Source: [Flexibacter] sp. ATCC 35208 (GTDB lineage Bacteria; Bacteroidota; Bacteroidia; Chitinophagales; Chitinophagaceae). From it: 64,000 bases of DNA. Numbering within the stretch: the first letter of the stretch is position 1; the number at the start of each line of letters is the position of its first letter. Position numbers and translations under genes: made by a program. The stretch spans positions 1 through 64,000 of the forward strand of contig NZ_MTKN01000014.1 in the NCBI RefSeq assembly GCF_001975825.1, in the 5' to 3' direction. The notes under the pieces are model-generated. The model was not told where the DNA came from. It ran no database searches and worked only from the letters and a program-made list of their open reading frames with translations. This document shows, piece by piece, positions 18,802 to 25,915 of this stretch.

Positions 18802-19035
18802 TTATATCGAAGATAAAACTTTTTGACCAAAACCGGTGGTAAATTTGCTTTCCTCTAAAGTATCGATCTTTTCATCTACCTCTCTATGACGGGCCTTTAA
18901 AATTTTCTGCTGTTCAAAATTATCTTTGTTCATTTCATAATACAATGCTATAAGTGCTTCTTTAAGGAAGTCTTCAATTACTTTTGGTCTGGAGGAGGTA
19001 AAGACGTAAGAGGTTATGTACCCGTTTCTGTACAA
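18802..19035 (-). CDS. Hypothetical coiled-coil protein, possibly a recombinase tail remnant
   Basis: Seventy-seven residues, with a probable coiled coil at about 20-65 (NKDNFEQQKILKARHREVDEKIDTLEE cut across two heptad runs). The pattern of a helix followed by a KIDTLEESK-type segment resembles the coiled-coil C-terminus of large serine recombinases, so this may be a fragment of a former integrase. It ends 3 bases before the 60-residue gene and reads in the same direction. I do not recognise a function. A weakly conserved independent protein is also possible. Confidence 0.35.
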   Translation of the reverse strand: MYRNGYITSYVFTSSRPKVIEDFLKEALIALYYEMNKDNFEQQKILKARHREVDEKIDTLEESKFTTGFGQKVLSSI

Positions 19036-19047
19036 TAATAAATAAAT

Positions 19048-19597
19048 ATGAAAAATATCTGTATATTATTAATTGTGGTTTTATCAGCAGGAATAGTACA
19101 TGCACAACGGGCTACTCAAGATGATCCAGTTGTTTGAGGATTATCTACACGATTTAACCAGCCTGTCTACTGACTGGATGGCTTTTAATCATTTAAACGG
19201 GTATCGCCATGTTGATAGCACGCAGATACTTAAAAATCTCGCTATATACAAAGTTTTAAAGGATACGATCAGGGTGTATACTTCCTTAACAGAGGGTTTT
19301 GCTCATATGCCTTATCAATTCAATTTTGAAGATTATGCGGAAAATCCCATTGGAGTCGATGTGGAAATGGAGCCTTTTGTTCCTGCATATAAAGCTGATC
19401 TTGGACAGGCAAATAAAGGAGCATATGTGGAATTTGAAATTTCCGGTACCTTGCTCACTGAACCTCCGAGTTCCGGGGGAACAGGAAATGCAGTAAGGAT
19501 TGTAACAGATGAAACTGTCCGAGGGCAACCATTAAATATTTCTAATGCAAATCCAAGATTTAGAATCTGGGATTATATTAAATGGATAATGGAATAA
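19048..19597 (+). pseudogene. Frame-disrupted secreted protein, unknown function
   Basis: A clean signal peptide starts at 19048 (MKNICILLIVVLSAGIVHAQ) but its frame stops 10 codons later, at TGA 19135-19137. The next frame over continues from 19100 for 165 codons as a plausible mature protein (IQLFEDYLHDLTSLSTDWMAF, later VDVEMEPFVPAYKADLG and a proline/glycine linker PPSSGGTGN). A one-base indel near 19115-19125 would join the two into one secreted protein of about 180 residues. I do not recognise the family. A sequencing error, a real pseudogene, or two overlapping genes are all possible. The next gene begins 21 bases downstream. Confidence 0.5.
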
Positions 19598-19617
19598 AAC
19601 CTTATATAAAATTCATT

Positions 19618-20136
19618 ATGAAAAAAACGGTAATTGAATATGATAAAATCCTTGAATTATTCATTACGCTTCGTCAGGTTGACCTATCGATTGTAGTGGG
19701 CCGTCCGGAAAATTATCAGGAACTGCTTTCATATTTCGACGAAAGGAAATATATCAGTCCTTGTTTACAATACTTTGTTGCAAAATGTAAGGAGCATAAA
19801 CTTCCTTTAGTTTACCAAGAGCATAACTATGCCGGTCAACCAAAGTTGTTTTCGCAAGTGATCTTTAACTTTTGGAACAGGTGGCATCGTTCTTTAATTA
19901 ATCATGAATTGATGACGGCAGGCTATCTGTGTGCAGAAATAGAAAAAGTAATATTTAACAAGGCCATATATAATTATCCATTAGTAGATCTGAGGCTGAA
20001 AATTGGAAATTTCTATAATAATGTGCTGATGCAAAAGTTGCACAAGAAAGATTATAGGGCGTTTCGTATTGAACATTTTCAACAGCATTCATGGCTGACA
20101 ACATTGTCGTTTGAAAAAATTATGGAGTATAAATGA
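19618..20136 (+). CDS. Hypothetical protein, unknown function
   Basis: A 172-residue soluble protein starting MKKTVIEYDKILELFITLRQVDL. An in-frame ATG at 19582 lies inside the end of the preceding frame and is less likely. There is no signal peptide or membrane helix. It is rich in aromatic residues (FNFWNRWHRSL, FYNNVLMQKLHKKDYRAF) and probably all-helical. I do not recognise a domain. Being directly behind a secreted protein of unknown function, it could be a cytoplasmic partner such as an immunity protein, but nothing in the sequence shows this. A small stem follows its stop (GGGGCTGTA ... TACAGTCCC at about 20147-20165). Confidence 0.55.
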   Translation: MKKTVIEYDKILELFITLRQVDLSIVVGRPENYQELLSYFDERKYISPCLQYFVAKCKEHKLPLVYQEHNYAGQPKLFSQVIFNFWNRWHRSLINHELMTAGYLCAEIEKVIFNKAIYNYPLVDLRLKIGNFYNNVLMQKLHKKDYRAFRIEHFQQHSWLTTLSFEKIMEYK

Positions 20137-20241
20137 AACTAGGGGCTGTATTTTATACAGTCCCTGGTTTGTTATAATCGCCAGTCCACAGGTGAAATGC
20201 CTACCTTTGCCAGCAACTCATTTATCTTTAAAGATTAATTT

Positions 20242-20388
20242 ATGGCAAAAGGATTCAAAATCTATCAGATCATGTTTAGAGAATTCCTGGAAGTCTTAGC
20301 AATAGTAATGAAAAGTACTTTATCATCTATTGAGATGTTAAAGCACTTTTCGCCGAATCAGATTTTGAAATATGATTGCAATGTATAA
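20242..20388 (+). CDS. Possible small protein of 48 residues
   Basis: Reading frame MAKGFKIYQIMFREFLEVLA... ending at TAA 20386-20388. The 5' side has TACCTTTG at 20202-20209, which fits the -7 consensus TAnnTTTG 33 bp before the ATG. The first 35 residues would form an amphipathic helix. No family is recognised; it may be chance or the 5' stub of a lost gene. Confidence 0.25.
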   Translation: MAKGFKIYQIMFREFLEVLAIVMKSTLSSIEMLKHFSPNQILKYDCNV

Positions 20389-20985
20389 CTAAATTAACAT
20401 TTCAGATTATACCACAAAAGCAGATATACTTTGCAATTTTTCCTGAAGAATGTAGTCGTTTTACAAATTGATTCCAGGTCAGAGCAACTGTATTCCATGT
20501 CCTCATCTTGATACCCTTCATTAGCAAAATTTCAATACTCATTATGATGGCACCGGAAATTTGGGATGATCAGGATCTCAGAAATCAGTTTTAACGTCTT
20601 TTTTATGAAAATAGTTTAATAAATAGTTTTGATCACTAACTGATGCATGCTATGATCCAGAAATATGAAATTAAACCCTCAACAGAGCTGCTAATGCATA
20701 TATGGGGCTAAAATTGACAGCTTAATCTTCGTTAATCAAACCAGGGCGTTGTTATTTCCCTCGTTTTGGAGCTTGGATATATTAGGATAGATAAGTACAG
20801 TGCAATTGCCTATAGTTGTTTTAATAAGGAATTCTACTAATAAAATCATGAATTTCGGATAAACCATCCATAAATTGGTTCGGAAATTTTCCCTCCCAGC
20901 CCGCTAAAAGAGCCTGATTATCGAAAAGATGATCGGTCCCTTTTTCGTTAACAGTACCTTGCCAGACAGGTGGGCAATCCGGGAA
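20389..20985. other. Non-coding interval of about 600 bp
   Basis: No frame with protein-like character, no tRNA and no clear repeat could be found on either strand. It lies between the small accessory island and the convergent metalloprotease gene, and may be decayed coding sequence. Confidence 0.4.
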
Positions 20986-22281
20986 TTATTCCTTCCTGAT
21001 CAACGCTGATTGTAAGCTGTCCATTTTTTCAATTCGCCACCCCTTATTTAGTTGCAGCTGCCATCCATTACCTTGTACAATACTATCTTTTGCATGTAGA
21101 CTATCCATTGCCGGTAATGTGATTACTTTCCAGTCCTTCATGAGCATACCACCATCCACTAACTTCAACTTTCCCCAAACATCATTTATTTCTGCGGTTG
21201 GATATACAGTACCCAATTCCCCCAGGTCAAATAAATTGTTAGGATTAAACACGATGTTCATTTTCACCAGGTTGATGACCAACACCGGTTGATGAGTAAA
21301 AAGACGGGTATAAATATCTTCCTGCTGTCGTCTGTTTTTCTCTTTCATTTTTTCAGCATGTATGATACTATCTCCCTTGTACTGCTTTTCCAGTTTAGCC
21401 AATACAGAAGTAGTCGTTTGTTCAGGCACAGCCACTTTGTAATATTTTTTGATCAAAGCTGGAAATGAAGAATTTGAGTCGACTGACTGTGTCCAGCCTG
21501 GCGATTTCTCATAAAGCAGATACCCATAAACAGGACCGGTTATATAAGCCATGGATCGAATCAATGACAACCTGGTGTCAGCCTTATCAATCTCATTATA
21601 CAAATGTTGTCTTATATTACCAGGTAGTCTACCCAGTAGCATTCCTGTATATTCAGCTAGTCCCTCATTTATTTCCAGCAAGCGTTCGTTGTCAAATGTT
21701 GAAGGAAACAATTCCTGTCTTTTTTTGCGAAAAAGCAGTGCATTCACCAAATCCTTCTTACGCTGATCGACGGGCTTGGCTAAGGCTGTTTTTAAAGCCT
21801 GCAGTTCTAACAAAAAATAGATACGTCCATTAGTAGTTGCCAGATGGTCTATTGTCGGGCTAAGAGCAGGAAACCCAAGTTTATGTTGTATTCGGTGAAA
21901 GGATTCATGTAACATAAGGCTTAGTCGTTCCTCCATGTCAACTGGTAATGGCCATAATATAATTGCCCACAACCGTCCTTGCCAGTTTATAGATGTATTG
22001 GCAACCATCACTTCCTGAGGTAACGTCCCTTTGTACAAGCCTTCTGTTATGAAGGTAAAGGCCCCTGCGCTATCCGGCATATTTGCATAAGTGGTTCTGG
22101 AATGGGGATCAACTAGTAACATAGGGCCATAAAGGGGATGTTTCCACATAAAATTTCGGCTGCTTGCGGAGTCCGCTTGCCTGAAATAAGTGGCAGCAAG
22201 TAACATGGCAGTATCTACTCCCTGGGCAATCCCACGAAAAGTTATGGTGATTAGCATTAACAATCCAATAATAGCTTTCAT
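20986..22281 (-). CDS. Secreted gluzincin-like metalloprotease candidate
   Basis: A 431-residue protein with a signal peptide (residues 1-19, ending IAQ). The zinc motif HESFH (His125, Glu126, His129) sits in LMLHESFHRIQHKLG. About 77 residues later NEGLAEY (205-211) offers the Glu that gluzincins use as third ligand. The spacing and the E-G-AEY pattern are those of peptidase MA-type enzymes. The C-terminal third (about 320-431) is beta-rich and shows no known motif. No membrane anchor is visible, so the product should be periplasmic or secreted. It is divergently transcribed from the LytS/LytTR pair, which could control it. A non-peptidase role is possible because sequence outside the motifs is unfamiliar. 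Confidence 0.7.
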   Translation of the reverse strand: MKAIIGLLMLITITFRGIAQGVDTAMLLAATYFRQADSASSRNFMWKHPLYGPMLLVDPHSRTTYANMPDSAGAFTFITEGLYKGTLPQEVMVANTSINWQGRLWAIILWPLPVDMEERLSLMLHESFHRIQHKLGFPALSPTIDHLATTNGRIYFLLELQALKTALAKPVDQRKKDLVNALLFRKKRQELFPSTFDNERLLEINEGLAEYTGMLLGRLPGNIRQHLYNEIDKADTRLSLIRSMAYITGPVYGYLLYEKSPGWTQSVDSNSSFPALIKKYYKVAVPEQTTTSVLAKLEKQYKGDSIIHAEKMKEKNRRQQEDIYTRLFTHQPVLVINLVKMNIVFNPNNLFDLGELGTVYPTAEINDVWGKLKLVDGGMLMKDWKVITLPAMDSLHAKDSIVQGNGWQLQLNKGWRIEKMDSLQSALIRKE

Positions 22282-22440
22282 GTTTTTTTGTGAAAATTAA
22301 ATACTGGTCTGACATGGTAATCTCAAATTATACCAATGGCCTTATACTTTTCACAATAGGTAATGTCATTTGCATAACTACCGTTAATCCTGTAAATAAG
22401 ACATTTGCTATAAAACGGATGTACTTTTTTGCCATTTTCA

Positions 22441-22448
22441 TAAATTTG
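22441..22448 (+). promoter_or_regulatory. Possible -7 element of the LytS/LytTR operon
   Basis: TAAATTTG matches TAnnTTTG but lies only 4 bases before the ATG, which would give a leaderless or nearly leaderless transcript. No -33 TTTG is found at the right distance, so support is weak. Confidence 0.25.
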
Positions 22449-22452
22449 GTTC

Positions 22453-23472
22453 ATGCGACGTTTTCTACTACATGTGAGCTTTTGGCTGGGGTTCTTTTTT
22501 ATATGGAACCAGATCACGTATTTTTATATCAGTGATAAGGGAAACCGTCTTTACTTTTCAGCGCTCGATGTAAGTTTGATACTTTGTGCCTTTTACGGCA
22601 TTTATGCATACCTGATGCCCCGTTATTTTAAGCATAAGAACGTAACAAAGCTGCTGGTACTATCGTTAATATATCTTATACTACTGGCAGGCGGATATGC
22701 GTTTGTTATGAAGCTATTTTTGAACCACATGCTGGTTCCCATTCACTTTAATTTTTCATGGAACTACACTGATTTACAGTATAATCGTTTCTTCATTGCA
22801 TTGTTGGGTTTGTTAGGAGGAGGTGCTTTAAAGCTGGCACTTGATCGTGTGAATACCCAACGTAGGCTTAATGAGATGGAAAAAGCCAACTCACTGGCGG
22901 AACTGACCTACCTTAAAGCACAGCTTAACCCTCATTTTTTATTCAATTCTCTTAATAGTCTCTATACACAATTAGATTTTGATTTGCCACAGGCAAAGGT
23001 TACATTAGTGACTATAGCGGATTTATTACGCTACCAATTATATGAATGCAGTGCTGACTTTGTTCCCTTGTCCAAAGAACTAATCCATCTGGAAAATTAC
23101 TTTAATCTTCAGCGAATACGTACAGAAGCAACTACTATTTTAAATGTAAAAGCAGATAGCAACGACTTGACGATTTCTCCATTGCTGCTTATGCCATTCG
23201 TTGAAAATGCTTTTAAGCACGTGTCTGATGATGATAACAGGGAGAATATCATACAAATCGATATTCAGCTTACAGATGGAAAGCTGCATTTTTATTGTAT
23301 GAATACAGCCCCTGTTAAGGAACATTTATCTGCTACATATAATAGCACGGGAATTGGTTTGCAGAATGTAAGACAGCGACTGGAACTCTTATATTCCAAT
23401 AAATATGAACTTACCACCAAAGAACTTGATAATAAGTATTACATCTATCTAAATCTAATCTTAAACCAATGA
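22453..23472 (+). CDS. LytS-type sensor histidine kinase
   Basis: A 339-residue kinase of the His_kinase (YpdA/LytS) class. Four membrane helices lie in the first 125 residues (about 7-24, 36-54, 66-88, 112-128), followed by a coiled linker. The phosphorylation motif KAQLNPHFLFNSLNSL contains His161. The ATPase domain has LLMPFVENAFKH (N box) and GTGIGLQNVRQRL-type glycine residues (here STGIGLQNVRQRLELLY). Its last four bases overlap the start of the response regulator gene (ATGA), so the pair is translationally coupled. Kinases of this class in Bacteroidota sense extracellular cues with the membrane domain; the signal here is unknown. Confidence 0.93.
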   Translation: MRRFLLHVSFWLGFFFIWNQITYFYISDKGNRLYFSALDVSLILCAFYGIYAYLMPRYFKHKNVTKLLVLSLIYLILLAGGYAFVMKLFLNHMLVPIHFNFSWNYTDLQYNRFFIALLGLLGGGALKLALDRVNTQRRLNEMEKANSLAELTYLKAQLNPHFLFNSLNSLYTQLDFDLPQAKVTLVTIADLLRYQLYECSADFVPLSKELIHLENYFNLQRIRTEATTILNVKADSNDLTISPLLLMPFVENAFKHVSDDDNRENIIQIDIQLTDGKLHFYCMNTAPVKEHLSATYNSTGIGLQNVRQRLELLYSNKYELTTKELDNKYYIYLNLILNQ

Positions 23473-24170
23473 TGAACTGTATAATTGTAGAAGATGAACC
23501 ATTGGTGCGTAAACAAATAGAAGGATACATTGAGAGAATACCTTTTTTACACCTGGTAGGAACAGCACGTAATCCAATTATAGCCAAAGCTATCTTACAA
23601 ACCGAAGTGGTTGATCTGATTTTTCTGGACATTAAAATGCCTCAGATGAGTGGTATTGAGTTTTTACAACGGCATGATGTGTTCCAGCAGGTTATTTTCA
23701 TAACCGCTTATCCTGAATATGCTTTGCAGGGATTTGAGTTGAACGTCACCGATTACTTAATGAAACCTGTAACGTTTGAGCGTTTTACAAAAGCCTGTGA
23801 AAAGGCAAAAGTTAAAATTTGTGGTTCGTTAACTGTAAAAAATAACCTGGAACATCCTGACTACTTATATGTCAAATGCGATAATTGCTTAGAGAAAATA
23901 GCGTATGTAGATATATTATTTGTTGAATCTATGTTGAACTATGTACAAATAGTTACTACAGAACGAAAATATACAGTATACTCCAGCCTGAAAGCAATTA
24001 ATGAGCGTTTGCCACAAGGTCTTTTTTTAAAGATACATAAGTCCTACATCGTGTCTTTAAATCACATAAGTACCTTTGGGCAATCTCAGGTTCTAATCGC
24101 AGGGTACAAATTACCAATAAGTCGCAGGAACCAGCAAACGATAAAACGGTATCTGACAAACATACAATAG
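23469..24170 (+). CDS. LytTR-family response regulator
   Basis: A 233-residue regulator. The receiver domain (about 3-120) has EDE near residue 8-10, phospho-acceptor Asp54 in LIFLDIKMPQMSG, the switch Thr in FITAYPEYAL, and the lysine in YLMKPVTFERF. The LytTR DNA-binding domain (about 135-232) has IAYVDILFVESMLNYVQI and the family line LFLKIHKSYIVSLNHIS. It overlaps the kinase gene by four bases. The convergent short-chain dehydrogenase relic ends 43 bases downstream. Candidate targets are itself and the divergent metalloprotease gene upstream of the kinase. Confidence 0.94.
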   Translation: MMNCIIVEDEPLVRKQIEGYIERIPFLHLVGTARNPIIAKAILQTEVVDLIFLDIKMPQMSGIEFLQRHDVFQQVIFITAYPEYALQGFELNVTDYLMKPVTFERFTKACEKAKVKICGSLTVKNNLEHPDYLYVKCDNCLEKIAYVDILFVESMLNYVQIVTTERKYTVYSSLKAINERLPQGLFLKIHKSYIVSLNHISTFGQSQVLIAGYKLPISRRNQQTIKRYLTNIQ

Positions 24171-24212
24171 AACTCGCTTTATATTGCGCCTTAATTACTT
24201 TATGGCGTGGAA

Positions 24213-24660
24213 TCTTACTGGCATGATACCACCCAGCCAAAGGCAATGCAACTTTACCACCAATTGATGAGATGTTTACTATCTTACCATATTTATTTTC
24301 TCTCATTTTGGGTAATATTAACTGCGTTAAACGCATTGCTCCAAACACGTTTACTTCCAGTTGATAACGGGCGTCTTCTATTGACACATCCTCGATTGCG
24401 CCACCTGTACCAAACCCCGCATTGTTTACCAATATATCAATGTTTCCTGCTTCACTAAAGATCTAGTCAACACATGCCAAAATGCTTCCGTCGTTCGTGA
24501 TGTCCAATTTAATCGGCTGAATGCCATATTCTTTTAGATCCCGCATTTTCTCTATCCTTCGTGCCGCGCCATAAACATTGTAACCATTTTGCGCTAATAA
24601 AATTGCGGTTGCCTTTCCAATTCCTGCAGAAGCTCCTGTAACTAAAACTGTTTTTGCCAT
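24213..24660 (-). pseudogene. Short-chain dehydrogenase, stop-interrupted and truncated
   Basis: Starting at 24660 the frame reads MAKTVLVTGASAGIGKATA (Rossmann TGxxxGIG), then AARRIEKMRDLKEYG and LDITNDG, then an in-frame TAG at 24460-24462. The same frame continues with IFSEAGNIDILVNNAGFG (the NNAG motif), VNVFGAMRLTQ and IVNISSIGGKV, and ends at the active-site line GWYHASK (YxxxK). There the homology stops. The rest of a typical 270-residue enzyme is absent, and unrelated sequence leads into the end of the LytTR gene. Two independent lesions, one nonsense codon and one 3' truncation, make it a dead gene. Confidence 0.85.
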
Positions 24661-25021
24661 AAGTGTTTTTTATGGTGTAAAATTAGTTGAAGCTTCTACA
24701 CGAAGGTTTTCTCAAACGTCCAGATTAGTTTGGTGAGAGGTCCAGACCATTAAAAGTACAGGTCCGGCCATTTTATTTAATTCAAACTAAAATACCAACT
24801 TCGGGATTTTATTAACTTATTTTAGCCTAAATGCCTCCCAAACCATCCAATCCTCCTTTCTCCATCAAAAAATCTAAGTGATATTTGAATATAGCATGTC
24901 CGGGAGGCGAATCCCTCTGATGCACCCGCCATCAATCCAATTAAAAAGTTTATAGGTTTGAGAGCAACTCCGGATACTCTGCCTTTTTGTTTTTTAAAGG
25001 ATTATGATAACTTCGTAACTG
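24661..25021. other. Non-coding interval with a possible promoter element
   Basis: No gene seen. TAGGTTTG at 24953-24960 matches the -7 consensus TAnnTTTG and lies 61 bp before the AraC-type regulator start. No -33 TTTG accompanies it. The segment 24720-24770 carries short repeats of GTCC(A/G)G. Confidence 0.35.
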
Positions 25022-25831
25022 ATGAAAGCGATACCTGTTAAGTCGAAGATCTATAGTCACCAGCTGTTGAAGATCAGTCCATTTAAAGAGGTGATCAAGC
25101 CAACAGTGCCGCATAAGCACGCCGATTATTTTGAATTGATCGTGCTGGAACATGGTGCCGGTTACCATATTATTGATGACCAAAGCTACGACGTACTGCC
25201 ACCGTCGATCTATTTTCTGAAGCCTGGCCAGGTCCATTGCTGGGATTTTACCCGGATACCTAAAGGCTATGTGATCCTGTTTCGCGAAGAATTACTGAAC
25301 CGTAAAAGCCTGGAGATCGTGTATAACTTACCAGTGCTTATGCAGCTAAAGGAGAACGCAATGTTGTTAGAACTTGTCAAATGCTTTTGCCAGGACTATC
25401 AATCTTCTGCTTCCCCTGCTATCTTAGAAGCCTATTTACAACTGATCCTTTTAAAGGCAGCCGAAGAATCGAATGCGCAATTACAGGATGGCAAGCCCTT
25501 CAATCCGATCTATTACCAATTCAAAAGCCTTGTCAATGTACATTTTCAACAGATCAAAAAAATACAGGCATATGCCGAAATGCTGCATTTGCCGGGCGCA
25601 CAATTGAATACTATTTGCAAGACAGCCTCCGGCAAAACACCTTCTATGATATTGAATGAACGTATTGTACTGGAAGCCAAAATACTGTTATCCAATACAG
25701 AATTATCCATCAAAGAAATTGCAGCCAGCCTGGAATTTTCGGATCCCTCACATTTTGTAAAGTTCTTTAAGCTGTATACCAACCTTACACCGGGGATATA
25801 CCGGGAACTGGCCTTTGCGAAGCGGCATTAA
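25022..25831 (+). CDS. AraC family transcriptional regulator
   Basis: A 269-residue regulator. The N-terminal cupin-like sensor (about 25-100) has the usual HKHADYFELIVLEHG and LPPSIYFLKPGQVHCW lines. The C-terminal double helix-turn-helix (about 170-265) has KIQAYAEMLHLPGAQLNTICK, ILNERIVLEAKILLSNTELSIKEIA (split over the first and second helices) and FSDPSHFVKFFKLYTNLTPGIYRE, the AraC signature. It lies 84 bp before an outer-membrane receptor gene in the same direction, and the palindrome at 25878-25912 between them is a candidate operator. The effector is unknown. Its cupin domain resembles those that sense sugars or small metabolites. Confidence 0.92.
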   Translation: MKAIPVKSKIYSHQLLKISPFKEVIKPTVPHKHADYFELIVLEHGAGYHIIDDQSYDVLPPSIYFLKPGQVHCWDFTRIPKGYVILFREELLNRKSLEIVYNLPVLMQLKENAMLLELVKCFCQDYQSSASPAILEAYLQLILLKAAEESNAQLQDGKPFNPIYYQFKSLVNVHFQQIKKIQAYAEMLHLPGAQLNTICKTASGKTPSMILNERIVLEAKILLSNTELSIKEIAASLEFSDPSHFVKFFKLYTNLTPGIYRELAFAKRH

Positions 25832-25877
25832 TTTTATTATACCATAATTGCATAGCAGGCTACCATTAATACGATGC

Positions 25878-25912
25878 GGCAGATAATATTTTTGTGAGGT
25901 TTAATATCTGCC
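25878..25912 (+). promoter_or_regulatory. Palindrome around a -7 element before the outer-membrane receptor gene
   Basis: GGCAGATA (25878-25885) and TATCTGCC (25905-25912) are exact inverted copies, 19 bases apart, with TATTTTTG (25887-25894, matching TAnnTTTG) between them. The right arm ends three bases before the ATG at 25916. It could be an operator covering the promoter or an mRNA hairpin covering the ribosome-binding region. Confidence 0.45.
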
Positions 25913-25915
25913 ATT

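Noticed and set aside
18802..19035. Serine recombinase gene
   Set aside because: Only a possible coiled-coil tail exists; no catalytic resolvase domain, so it is listed as hypothetical.
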